NCBI GenBank assembly: GCA_022827165.1
Contig: JAJDTN010000374.1
Span: forward strand, 1-16,499
From: Candidatus Latescibacterota bacterium
Lineage (GTDB): Bacteria > Latescibacterota > UBA2968 > UBA8231
DNA length: 16,499 bases
Reading direction: 5' to 3'
The position numbers and the translations under genes were made by a program. How positions within the stretch are numbered: position 1 is the first letter of the stretch; the number at the start of each line of letters is the position of its first letter. The notes beneath the pieces are model-generated. The model did not search any database, was not told the origin of the DNA, and was given only the letters and a program-made list of their open reading frames with translations. Positions 7,102 to 13,988 of this stretch are shown piece after piece.

Positions 7102-7952
7102 GATCCCTGTGGAAAGGCCATATCCGGTTCTCCATGGTGACCATCCCCATCCGCCTGTACAACGCCGTCGACTCCGGGTCGAGCCTGCGCTTCAACCAGC
7201 TCCACAAGGAGGACAACGGCCGCGTCCGCTACGAGAAGGTCTGCCGCAGCTGCGGCGAGACCCTCCGCGGCGGCGACATCGTCAAGGGCTACGAGTACGC
7301 CCCCGACGAGTACGTGATCGTCGAAGACGAGGACTTCGAGAAGGTCAAGGTGAAGAGCTCGAGGATCATCGAGATCGAGGGCTTCGTGAGCACCGATGAG
7401 GTCGATGTCAGCCTCTACGACACCCCCTACTTCGCCGGCCCCGACGGCGAGGTGGCGGTCAAGGTCTATGCCCTGCTCTCCGGCGCCCTGCGGGAGAGCG
7501 GCAAGCTCGGCGTGGGCCGGCTGGTGCTGCGCGACCGCGAGGACATGGTCCTCATCGGCTGCCAGGAGCAGGGACTGGTGGTCTACAAAGTGCGCTACCC
7601 CCAGTTCCTGCGCAGCGTCGGCGACGTGCCCGGGCTCGCGGACGGCGAGGTGAGCCCCGAGGAGCTGAAACTGGCCCAGAGCCTGGTCGACTCGATGACG
7701 AGGTCGCTGAGCGAGATCGAGATGAAGGACGCCTACCACGACGCCGTGCGCGAGATGATCGACGCCAAGGTGGCGGGCAAGGAGGTGGTCACCGCCGGCG
7801 AGGAGGAGGTCGCTCCCGTGGTCGACATCATGACCGCCCTCCAGGAGAGCATCGAGCTGGCCAAGGGCGAGGCCCGGCCCATGGAGCGGGCCACCGGCGA
7901 GTCGTCGGAGGAGTCGCAGGAAGAGGAAGCCGCGGCCAGGAAGACGGCCTGA
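7098..7952 (+). CDS. ku: Non-homologous end-joining protein Ku
   Basis: Homodimeric DNA-end-binding ring that recruits LigD to double-strand breaks; 284 residues, a normal bacterial Ku length. It begins with the typical LWKGHIRFSMVTIPIRLYNA. Other family landmarks are LRFNQLHKED, C49-x-x-C52 in VCRSCGETL followed by DIVKGYEY, VDVSLYDTPYF, and the helical segment LAQSLVDSMTRS. The C-terminal tail (about 240-284) is acidic and rich in Glu/Ser (TGESSEESQEEEAAARKTA) instead of the lysine-rich tails of some actinobacterial and Bacillus Kus. The ATG overlaps the ligD stop (ATGA) and has a good ribosome binding site. The TGA is two bases ahead of the next gene. Confidence 0.96.
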   Translation: MRSLWKGHIRFSMVTIPIRLYNAVDSGSSLRFNQLHKEDNGRVRYEKVCRSCGETLRGGDIVKGYEYAPDEYVIVEDEDFEKVKVKSSRIIEIEGFVSTDEVDVSLYDTPYFAGPDGEVAVKVYALLSGALRESGKLGVGRLVLRDREDMVLIGCQEQGLVVYKVRYPQFLRSVGDVPGLADGEVSPEELKLAQSLVDSMTRSLSEIEMKDAYHDAVREMIDAKVAGKEVVTAGEEEVAPVVDIMTALQESIELAKGEARPMERATGESSEESQEEEAAARKTA

Positions 7953-7954
7953 GG

Positions 7955-8623
7955 ATGGCGAAGATCCTGCGCTTCCCGGGGGCCCCGGCGCCCGGCGGGG
8001 ACCCGTCGCGACGGCCCTCGACCCTCGGCCTCACGCGGGTGCGGCGCCGGCGGCGCGGCGGCTCACGGGACCAGATGGACCTCTTCGCCGGCCGCCCGCC
8101 GTCGACGGAGGTGCTGCCCTTCCCGGGGGCGGCGGCCGCCTCCTTCGAGCAGGCCCTGGCCCTCGACGAGGCCGGCCGGGGGGACGCCGCCCGCGCCGGG
8201 TACCTGACCTGCATCGAGGCCGGCGACAGCGTCCCCGACGCCTGGTGCAACCTCGGCATCCTGGAGTTCGCCGGAGGCGATTCCCGCCAGGCCTTCGACT
8301 GCTTCCGCCAGGCCCTGAAGCAGGACCCCCGCCACTGGGAGTCGCACTACAACCTGGGCAACCTGTTCTTCGAGGAGGACCAGCACGACTCGGCGCGCAT
8401 CCACTGGGAGCTGGCGGCCGGCGTCGAGCCGGAGTTCCCCAACGTCCACTACAACCTCGGCCTGGTGCTGGGTCTGCAGAAGGAGTATGCCGCGGCGGTC
8501 TCGGCGGTGGAGCGGTTCTGCGGGCTGGCGTCCGAGGCCGAGGCCGAAGCCGCCGCCGAGCTGCTTCGCACCCTGCGGGCGTCGCGGATCCACGGCGAGG
8601 CGCGCACCTCGCCGGCCGACTGA
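7955..8623 (+). CDS. TPR protein of the ligD-ku operon with a possible sliding-clamp motif
   Basis: A 222-residue protein of unknown function, third gene of the NHEJ operon; its ATG is two bases after the ku stop, so translation is probably coupled. Residues 1-60 look disordered: two similar short motifs, ILRFPGA (4-10) and VLPFPGA (53-59), flank a basic run (RVRRRRR, about 28-34) and QMDLF at 40-44. QMDLF fits the bacterial beta-clamp pentapeptide consensus QL(S/D)LF closely. Residues about 62-196 form roughly four tetratricopeptide repeats (for example AWCNLGILEFAGGDSRQAFD, then HYNLGNLFFEEDQHDSARIH). No signal peptide or membrane span is seen. I recall TPR proteins whose repeats follow a MerR-like domain and a QLxFDF-like linker; this could be a shortened relative. 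A DNA-repair role is inferred from position only. Confidence 0.85.
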   Translation: MAKILRFPGAPAPGGDPSRRPSTLGLTRVRRRRRGGSRDQMDLFAGRPPSTEVLPFPGAAAASFEQALALDEAGRGDAARAGYLTCIEAGDSVPDAWCNLGILEFAGGDSRQAFDCFRQALKQDPRHWESHYNLGNLFFEEDQHDSARIHWELAAGVEPEFPNVHYNLGLVLGLQKEYAAAVSAVERFCGLASEAEAEAAAELLRTLRASRIHGEARTSPAD

Positions 8624-8649
8624 CCGCGGGAGCCGCGGGGCCGGTCAGT
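8619..8649. terminator. Hairpin spanning two convergent stop codons (possible bidirectional terminator)
   Basis: ACTGACCG (8619-8626) is the perfect reverse complement of CGGTCAGT (8642-8649), with a 15-base G/C-rich loop that can fold further. The TGA of the TPR gene (8621-8623) and the TGA of the opposing acyl-CoA ligase gene (8647-8645) lie inside the two arms. There is no T-run on either side, so it is not a classical intrinsic terminator; it may still block read-through or protect both mRNA ends. Confidence 0.45.
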
Positions 8650-10225
8650 TGACCCGCCTCTCCCGGCCCTCCCACTCCTTCTCGCGCAGCACGAACTTCT
8701 GCACCTTGCCCGTCGAGGTCTTCGGCAGCTCGCCGAACTCGACGGCCGACGGGCACTTGAAGTGGGCCAGGCGCTCGCGGCAGAAGTCGATGATCTCCGC
8801 CTCGCTCACTCCGCCGCCGGCCTTCAGGGTGACGAACGCCTTGGGCCGCTCCCCCCACTTGTCGTCGGGCACGGCGATGACGGCGCACTCGAGCACCTCG
8901 GGATGGCGGGCCACGGTCTGCTCGACCTCGATGGTGGAGATGTTCTCGCCCCCGGAGATGATGATGTCCTTGGCGCGGTCGCGGATCTCGAGGTAGCCGT
9001 CGGGGTGGCGCACCCCCAGGTCGCCGGAGTGGAACCAGCCGCCGCGGAAGGCCTCGGCCGTGGCCTCCGGCTGATCGAAGTACTCCTTCATGACGATGTT
9101 GCCGCGCATGACCACCTCGCCCATGGTCTGCCCGTCGCGCGGCACGTCCTCCCCCTCCTCGTCGACGACGCGGATCTCGTCGGAGACCACGTAGCCCTGC
9201 CCCTGGCGGGCCAGTTGCCGCGCCTGCTCGTCGGCGGGCAGGCCGTCCCACTCCTCCTGCCAGGCGCAGACCGAGGTCGGTCCGTAGGTCTCGGTGAGGC
9301 CGTACACGTGGATGGGGCGGATGTCGTGCTCCTGGAGCTGGCCCAGCAGCGTCGGCGACGGCGGCGCCCCGGCGATGACGGCGGTGACCCGGCGGCCGAG
9401 GGGGCGCGCCGCCGGGTGGGCGAGGAGGTTGATGTGGACGGTGGGGGCGCCGCAGTAGTGGGTCACGCCCTCGGCTTCGAGGAGCTGCCAGATGCGTTCG
9501 GGATCGACCTGGCGCAGGCAGACGTGGGTGCCGGCCATGGCGGTCACCGCCCAGGTGAAGCACCAGCCGTTGCAGTGGAACATGGGCAGGGTCCACAGGT
9601 AGACGGTGTCGAAGGTCATGCCCGTCTCAACCACCTCGCCGAGGGCGTTGAGGTAGGCGCCGCGGTGGGTGTAGACGACTCCCTTGGGCCGGCCGGTGGT
9701 GCCGGAGGTGTAGTTCATGGAGATCGGCTCCTCCTCGTCGGCGAGCACCGGCGGCGGGTCCTCCTCCGAGCCGCGGGCGAGGAAGGCCTCGTAGGGATCG
9801 TCGTGGCGACCCGTGTCGGCGATGCGCACCACCTGCATCGCCCCAAGGTCGAGGGGCTCCACGAGGTGGGCGAGGGCCTCGTCGACGAAGAGGAAGCGCG
9901 ACCCGGAGTGCTCGAGGATGTAGCCGATCTCGCCGCTGTCCAGGCGGGTGTTGACGGCGACGAGCACGCCGCCGGCGGCGGGCACCGCGTAGTGGGCCTC
10001 GAGCAGGGCCGGCGTGTTCGGGGAGAGGAAGGCGACGCGCTCCCCCTTGCGGAGGCCGGCGCCGCGCAGGGCCCAGGCGAGGCGGTTCACGCGGGTCTCG
10101 ACCTCGGCGTAGGTGAAGCGGCGCTCGCCGTGGACGACGGCGGTCTTCCCCGGAAAGACGCGGGCGCTGCGCCGCAGGAAGTCCACCGGCGTCAGCTCGG
10201 TGCGGTAGACCTTGTCGGCGCTCAT
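8645..10225 (-). CDS. AMP-forming acyl-CoA ligase (acyl-CoA synthetase family)
   Basis: Activates a carboxylic acid to its acyl-AMP and then acyl-CoA in the cytoplasm; 526 residues, a full-length member of the ANL superfamily. Motifs in order: the phosphate loop [11 protein letters not shown] (172-182), [10 protein letters not shown] (about 309-318), GWFHSGDLG, the hinge [15 protein letters not shown], and the C-terminal catalytic lysine K507 in TSTGKVQK. The overall look resembles medium-chain and DmdB/plant AAE-like ligases ([20 protein letters not shown] is typical) more than long-chain FadD, but substrate cannot be fixed. The ATG at 10225 overlaps the stop of the oxidoreductase gene (ATGA), so it is the last gene of a minus-strand operon. 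Confidence 0.93.
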   Translation of the reverse strand: MSADKVYRTELTPVDFLRRSARVFPGKTAVVHGERRFTYAEVETRVNRLAWALRGAGLRKGERVAFLSPNTPALLEAHYAVPAAGGVLVAVNTRLDSGEIGYILEHSGSRFLFVDEALAHLVEPLDLGAMQVVRIADTGRHDDPYEAFLARGSEEDPPPVLADEEEPISMNYTSGTTGRPKGVVYTHRGAYLNALGEVVETGMTFDTVYLWTLPMFHCNGWCFTWAVTAMAGTHVCLRQVDPERIWQLLEAEGVTHYCGAPTVHINLLAHPAARPLGRRVTAVIAGAPPSPTLLGQLQEHDIRPIHVYGLTETYGPTSVCAWQEEWDGLPADEQARQLARQGQGYVVSDEIRVVDEEGEDVPRDGQTMGEVVMRGNIVMKEYFDQPEATAEAFRGGWFHSGDLGVRHPDGYLEIRDRAKDIIISGGENISTIEVEQTVARHPEVLECAVIAVPDDKWGERPKAFVTLKAGGGVSEAEIIDFCRERLAHFKCPSAVEFGELPKTSTGKVQKFVLREKEWEGRERRVN

Positions 10226-11352
10226 GAACTCCCCTCCCCCGCCGCCTCCCGGCGCCAGCGCTCCAGGGGGTGCTCGCGCGGCGTCAGGGGCATCTCCACC
10301 CGGGCCCGGCGGCGGTGCGACTCGTAGGTGGCGTGGATCATCTCCAGGCCGTCGCGCCCGTCGGCGCCGCTCGACAGCGGCTCCCGGCCCTGTGCCGCCG
10401 CCTCGATCAGGTCCCGCAGCATGAGCCGCTGCAGGAACCGCCGCTTCGACTCCCGGTCCCGCGGATTCCCCGCCTCGTCGAGGTCCTCCTCGGGCAGGGG
10501 GACCGGCTCCCAGGCGTCGGCGGGCCCCATGTGCGCCCCCCGGTGGAGGAACATCCTGGTGCCGACGCTGTGGCGCAGGGCGATGCGGCCCTCGGTGCCG
10601 ACGATGTCGAGGCCGAAGTTGCGGTCGTCAGTCTCCCTCTCGGCGGCGAACCCCGCGTCGGCGTGGACGCCGCCGCGGAAGCGCAGGCTCACGAAGGCGC
10701 GCTCGCCGAGGACCAGCCCGGCGTCGCGGTCCCGCGGGTCCACCTCCTGGGTGCGGCGGATGTCGGCGAGACCCGACTCGCGGCCGTCGAGCTGGGTCAG
10801 GTGGCCGTGGAGCCACTCCACGCCGCCGCCGAAGAGGCGCAGCCAGTCGTAGAGGTGGGTGCCCATCTCCATCAGCTCGTTGCCGGCCCGGCGGCCCCCC
10901 TTGTTGGCGGCCTGCAGGCGGATCACGCGGCCGATGCGGCCGGCCTCGATCCACTCCTTCGCATGGCGGTTGTACGGACTCGCCCGCTTGATGTGGTTGA
11001 CGGCCAGCTTGACGCCCTGCTCCCGGCAGGCGGCGACCATGCCGTCGGCCTGCACCAGGTCGAGGGCGATCGGCTTCTCGCAGAACACGTGGATGCCGCG
11101 GCCGGCGGCGGCCAGGACCGGCGCCTCGTGCAGGGGCGCCTGGGTGGCGATGACGGCCACCTCCGGGGCGGTCTCGTCGAGGAGGCGCTCGTAGTCGTCG
11201 AAGACGGGGGCGCCGTGGCGCTCGCCCCAGGCGCGTCCGCGTTCGGCATCGATCTCGGCGCCGCCCACCAGCTCGCAGCCCGGCTCCTCCCGAATCGCCT
11301 CGGCGTGGTGGTGGCCCATGCCGCCCAGTCCGATGACGGCGACGCGGGTCAC
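10222..11352 (-). CDS. Gfo/Idh/MocA family oxidoreductase
   Basis: NAD(P)-dependent oxidoreductase of 376 residues, usually acting on sugars, inositols or their acids. The Rossmann motif VIGLGGMGHHHAEAI is at 6-20, CEKPIAL at 91-97 carries the conserved EKP lysine, and the C-terminal domain shows GTHLYDW, the usual position of the active-site histidine. The start is GTG at 11352, directly preceding the first beta strand (TRVAVIG). There is no convincing ribosome binding site. It lies 61 bases after the aminotransferase and overlaps the acyl-CoA ligase start by four bases. Specific substrate unknown. Confidence 0.92.
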   Translation of the reverse strand: MTRVAVIGLGGMGHHHAEAIREEPGCELVGGAEIDAERGRAWGERHGAPVFDDYERLLDETAPEVAVIATQAPLHEAPVLAAAGRGIHVFCEKPIALDLVQADGMVAACREQGVKLAVNHIKRASPYNRHAKEWIEAGRIGRVIRLQAANKGGRRAGNELMEMGTHLYDWLRLFGGGVEWLHGHLTQLDGRESGLADIRRTQEVDPRDRDAGLVLGERAFVSLRFRGGVHADAGFAAERETDDRNFGLDIVGTEGRIALRHSVGTRMFLHRGAHMGPADAWEPVPLPEEDLDEAGNPRDRESKRRFLQRLMLRDLIEAAAQGREPLSSGADGRDGLEMIHATYESHRRRARVEMPLTPREHPLERWRREAAGEGSS

Positions 11353-11413
11353 GAGTCAGTCTCTCGCTTGCGGCGCACGGATCCAGTCATCCGTCACTCC
11401 TCTCTCTCCGGGC

Positions 11414-12589
11414 TCACTCGGCGGCCAGGCGCGTCATTGCGGAACCCACCCCCCCGGCCCGGTGCGGGACCCCGGCCAGGGCCAGGCCCATCTCCACGCC
11501 GCAGAGGGCGGCCGCCAGTTGCAGGTCGTTCACCGACCCGAGGTGGCCGATGCGGAAGACGCGCCCCTCCAGGGGGCCGAGCCCGGTGCCGAGGGACAGG
11601 TCGAAACGCTCGAGGATCACCCGCCGCAGCTCGTCGGCGTCGGAGCCCTCCGGCACGCGCACGGCGGTCAGGGTGGGGGAGCGGGCCTCTTCGCGGCGGC
11701 AGAACAGCTCCAGCCCCCAGCCGTCGACGGCGGCGTGTACGGCCGCGGCCAGGCGCCGGTGGCGGGCATACACCGCGGGCAGGCCCTCGGCGGCGAGCAG
11801 GTCCAGGGCGGCGTCCAGCCCGAAGAGCAGGGGGACGGCCGGCGTGTACGGGAAGAACCCCCGCTCCTCCGCCTCCAGCAGCGGACCCCAGTCCCAGTAG
11901 GCGCGCGGCAGCCCCGCCCGCCTCGAGGCGGCCAGGGCCTTCTCGCCGACGGCGTTGAACCCGAGGCCGGGGGGCAGCATGAGGCCCTTCTGCGAGCCGG
12001 CGACGGTGACGTCCACACCCCAGTCGTCGTGGCGGTAGTCGGCGGCGCCGAGGGAGGAGACCGCGTCGACGAGGAGCAGCGCCCCGTGGCCGGCGTCGTC
12101 CAGGGCCCGGCGCAGGGCGGCGACGTCGCTCAGGACGCCGGTGGAGGTCTCGTTGTGCAGGGCCAGCACGGCGCGGATCCGCCCGTCGCCGTCGGCGGCG
12201 AGACGTTCCTCCAGGCGCCGCGGATCGACGGGATCGCGCCAGTCGCAGCCCAGCCGCTCCACGGTGAGGCCCAGGCGCCGGGCGACCTCGCCCCAGAGGC
12301 GGGCGAAGTGGCCGTTGTCGCAGCACAGGACCTGGTCGCCCGGGGAGAGGGTGTTGACCAGCGCCGCCTCCCAGGCGCCGGTGCCGGAGGAGGGGTAGAC
12401 GGCGATCGGGCCGCCGCAGCCGAAGACCGGGCCTAGGCGCTCGAGGATCGACCGGGTCAGGCGCGCGAACCCGGGCCCCCGGTGGTCGATGAGGGGGCGG
12501 GCCATGGCGCGGGTGACCGCGTCGGGGATGGGCGTGGGCCCGGGGATGTGCAGGTGGTGTCGCCCGGGTCTCGGTGCTTCGTCGGTCAT
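11414..12589 (-). CDS. Class V aminotransferase (serine/alanine-glyoxylate type)
   Basis: PLP-dependent transaminase of 391 residues. Family marks: HIPGPTPIPDAV at the N-terminus, PSSGTGAWEAAL for cofactor phosphate contact, HNETSTGVLSDV, LLVDAVSSLGA with the PLP-ring aspartate, GSQKGLMLPPGLGF with Schiff-base lysine K201, and FRIGHLGSVND near the end. The whole pattern is close to serine-glyoxylate aminotransferase (SgaA) and alanine-glyoxylate enzymes; phosphonate or other pyruvate-linked transaminases of the same class are less likely. The ATG at 12589 has no Shine-Dalgarno on the coding strand; instead a short open frame ends across it (ATGA). With the downstream oxidoreductase and acyl-CoA ligase it may form a small-acid pathway, but no known operon was recognised. 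Confidence 0.92.
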   Translation of the reverse strand: MTDEAPRPGRHHLHIPGPTPIPDAVTRAMARPLIDHRGPGFARLTRSILERLGPVFGCGGPIAVYPSSGTGAWEAALVNTLSPGDQVLCCDNGHFARLWGEVARRLGLTVERLGCDWRDPVDPRRLEERLAADGDGRIRAVLALHNETSTGVLSDVAALRRALDDAGHGALLLVDAVSSLGAADYRHDDWGVDVTVAGSQKGLMLPPGLGFNAVGEKALAASRRAGLPRAYWDWGPLLEAEERGFFPYTPAVPLLFGLDAALDLLAAEGLPAVYARHRRLAAAVHAAVDGWGLELFCRREEARSPTLTAVRVPEGSDADELRRVILERFDLSLGTGLGPLEGRVFRIGHLGSVNDLQLAAALCGVEMGLALAGVPHRAGGVGSAMTRLAAE

Positions 12590-12642
12590 GGGAGGAACCG
12601 GGCGTTGACGAGGGCCGGGTCGCGGGCGAGGAGATCCCGCAT
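12586..12642 (-). CDS. Possible small ORF between the DoxX and aminotransferase genes
   Basis: Eighteen codons, MRDLLARDPALVNARFLP, whose TGA (12588-12586) overlaps the aminotransferase ATG (12589-12587). The frame stays open upstream to a CTG (12684-12682) that itself overlaps the DoxX-family stop, which would give 33 codons spanning the whole gap. The peptide faintly resembles an ankyrin-repeat helix, but it is too short to claim that. No Shine-Dalgarno is present. It may be a coupling leader or chance. Confidence 0.25.
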   Translation of the reverse strand: MRDLLARDPALVNARFLP

Positions 12643-12680
12643 GGGGAACCGGGGCGGGCGGAGCCGCGGACGCGGCGCGG

Positions 12681-13115
12681 TCAGGACTCCCGGCCGCCCC
12701 GGCCGAAGAGTCTGGCGTCCACCGAGAACCGTCCCGGGCCCGCGGCGATGAGCAGGATCGAGAGGCAGAGATAGACGCCGGCCAGCTCCCAGGAGCCCCC
12801 CCGGCCCACGAAGGGATCGCCGGTCAGGACGTGCATGCCCACGGCCACGGCCATGGTGCAGCCGATGCCCAGGGAGGCCAGGGGCGTCAGCAGGCCGATC
12901 ATCCAGGCGATGCCGCCGCCGAACTCCGAGAGGGCCGCCAGGCCCTGGAAGAGGCCGGGAGCGAAGGCGTCGGGGCCCATCCAGCCGAAGGGGTTCTGGA
13001 TCTTCCCCCAGCCGTGGAAGACGAAGGCGAGACCGGCCACGATCCGCATGACCAGCATGGCGGCGTCGGCCGGCGGGGGCAGGTGGGGCGCCTTGAGACA
13101 GGCCCGAAGGTTCAT
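12681..13115 (-). CDS. DoxX family membrane protein
   Basis: Small integral membrane protein of 144 residues with four predicted spans (about 19-37, 60-79, 82-99 and 114-129). DoxX-family marks are FVFHGWGKI after span 1, LSEFGGGIAWMIGLLTPLAS, and the C-terminal GPGRFSVDARLF. The family includes the small subunit of archaeal thiosulfate:quinone oxidoreductase and many uncharacterised proteins; no specific function is claimed. Two ATGs are in frame (13121 and 13115). The second is chosen because AAAGGA sits five bases upstream of it. A hairpin (13142-13158) lies in the presumed leader. The gene is followed after 91 bases by the aminotransferase on the same strand. Confidence 0.88.
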   Translation of the reverse strand: MNLRACLKAPHLPPPADAAMLVMRIVAGLAFVFHGWGKIQNPFGWMGPDAFAPGLFQGLAALSEFGGGIAWMIGLLTPLASLGIGCTMAVAVGMHVLTGDPFVGRGGSWELAGVYLCLSILLIAAGPGRFSVDARLFGRGGRES

Positions 13116-13440
13116 GAGCATCCTTTCTCTGAGAGGAGACGCCGGCGGGAATCGCCGGTCGCCGACCCTTGCGGTGACGCTATTGGCGGTCTCGACGGAC
13201 GACTTGGGGAATGCCCCCCGGCGGAGCAGGCGCGCCAGTCCGCCAGGATCGGCGCGCCCTCAGGCATCGGGCGGGCCGGCGGGGTCGAGGCGGCCCTCAG
13301 AGAAACAGGGTTGAGGCTACGACGGCGCCGGGTGCTATCAGGATCGAGTAATCCACGGCGGACCCTCTGTCAAGCGTGCGTTGAGAGTTTCGGCGTCCCC
13401 GTCGCGGTCACGGTGACGGTCTCCGGTTCGCGCCCAAGGG
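13116..13440. other. Intergenic region upstream of the DoxX gene
   Basis: About 325 bases with no gene I can support; open frames crossing it on either strand show no family features. It holds a hairpin, CCGGCG-GGAAT-CGCCGG (13142-13158), just ahead of the DoxX ribosome binding site, a perfect -35 TTGACA on the minus strand (13373-13368) with a poor -10 candidate TACTCG 17 bases on (13350-13345), and a small inverted repeat GTCAC-G-GTGAC near 13408-13418. Two GGCGCGCC octamers occur around 13230-13260. It probably contains the DoxX promoter. Confidence 0.5.
13345..13373 (-). promoter_or_regulatory. Weak promoter candidate for the DoxX gene
   Basis: On the minus strand TTGACA (13373-13368) is a perfect -35 box. 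Seventeen bases later stands TACTCG (13350-13345), which matches the -10 consensus only at its first two bases. The predicted leader to the DoxX start would be over 200 bases. The perfect -35 makes it worth recording, the -10 does not. Confidence 0.25.
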
Positions 13441-13890
13441 TCAACGCGGTAAGGGTTCGTCAGCGTCAACATCCGTCGACGTCTGGGGAAGTCGAAGATC
13501 TTCCGTGACCGGGTGCATGGCGTTGGATGCGGAAACTTGGAGAAGCCGATCGAAGTAAGCGATCCTGTTCGGCATCGTTTCCAGTACTGTCTGTTCGTAA
13601 AACGGAGAGATGCGAGCTGTTCGGTACCGAACAGCCAGATACGGCAGGAATGACTCGGCGATGTCTTCCCGTTCCGGCTGGTCGCGTGCGTAGTCGGAAA
13701 TGAAGTTGCCGTCGGCCATCTGGGCGGCGCGCCAATCGACGGCGTCGACAATCCCCATCCAGTCCGGGTCCAGGGAAGTGTGCGCGCTCTCGTGAACTAA
13801 CAGCTCCTCCAAGTACGCCTTCCGAGTATCTGACATCTTGCCTACGTGAATGAGCGGTCCCGAATCATACTGTCCGCATGGGCAGGTCAA
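13441..13890 (-). CDS. HExxH metalloprotease-like protein, probably 5'-truncated
   Basis: Hypothetical protein of up to 149 residues. HESAH (33-37) within LEELLVHESAHTSLD is a zinc-protease HExxH motif. EREDIAESFLPYLAVRY (about 73-89) supplies glutamates where a gluzincin third ligand would be expected. The C-terminal VLETMPNRIAYFD also looks family-like. I recall bacterial proteins with this pattern that carry about 100 more residues before the HExxH, so this copy may be a remnant. The only starts are TTG at 13890 or ATG at 13836 (Met19, with a weak AGG upstream); translating the other two frames upstream showed no missing part. Its G+C is much lower than the neighbours', suggesting transfer. 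No signal peptide is visible. Whether it is expressed or decayed is open. Confidence 0.6.
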   Translation of the reverse strand: MTCPCGQYDSGPLIHVGKMSDTRKAYLEELLVHESAHTSLDPDWMGIVDAVDWRAAQMADGNFISDYARDQPEREDIAESFLPYLAVRYRTARISPFYEQTVLETMPNRIAYFDRLLQVSASNAMHPVTEDLRLPQTSTDVDADEPLPR

Positions 13891-13929
13891 ATGGACAGTT
13901 GACGGACGGAGAACCGCTGGTGAGATCGG

Positions 13930-13960
13930 AATAAATGAGAAAAGATCTCGCGCTTGTCAA
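13930..13960 (-). promoter_or_regulatory. Promoter candidate for the HExxH gene
   Basis: On the minus strand a perfect TTGACA (13960-13955) is followed after 19 bases by TTTATT (13935-13930); CATTTA and ATTTAT are possible at 17 and 18 bases. The -10 is therefore ambiguous. It lies in the AT-richer gap between kduD and the HExxH gene and would place the transcription start about 35 bases before the TTG start. Confidence 0.35.
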
Positions 13961-13988
13961 GGGCTAATTCTACCCCGGGCGGGCGGTC

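Noticed and set aside
4803..7952. A 1049-residue plus-strand frame overlapping ligD and ku
   Set aside because: Its first part is an out-of-frame Arg/Pro/Ala-rich shadow of ligD; only the last 284 residues are real and are Ku.
13230..13262. Two GGCGCGCC octamers as possible recombination or attachment sites
   Set aside because: Such octamers are expected in GC-rich DNA, and there is no integrase or longer repeat nearby.
12831..13508. A 225-residue plus-strand ORF across the DoxX gene and intergenic region
   Set aside because: Low-complexity composition and antisense to DoxX; the VTVTV stretch arises from the small GGTCACGGTGACGG repeat.
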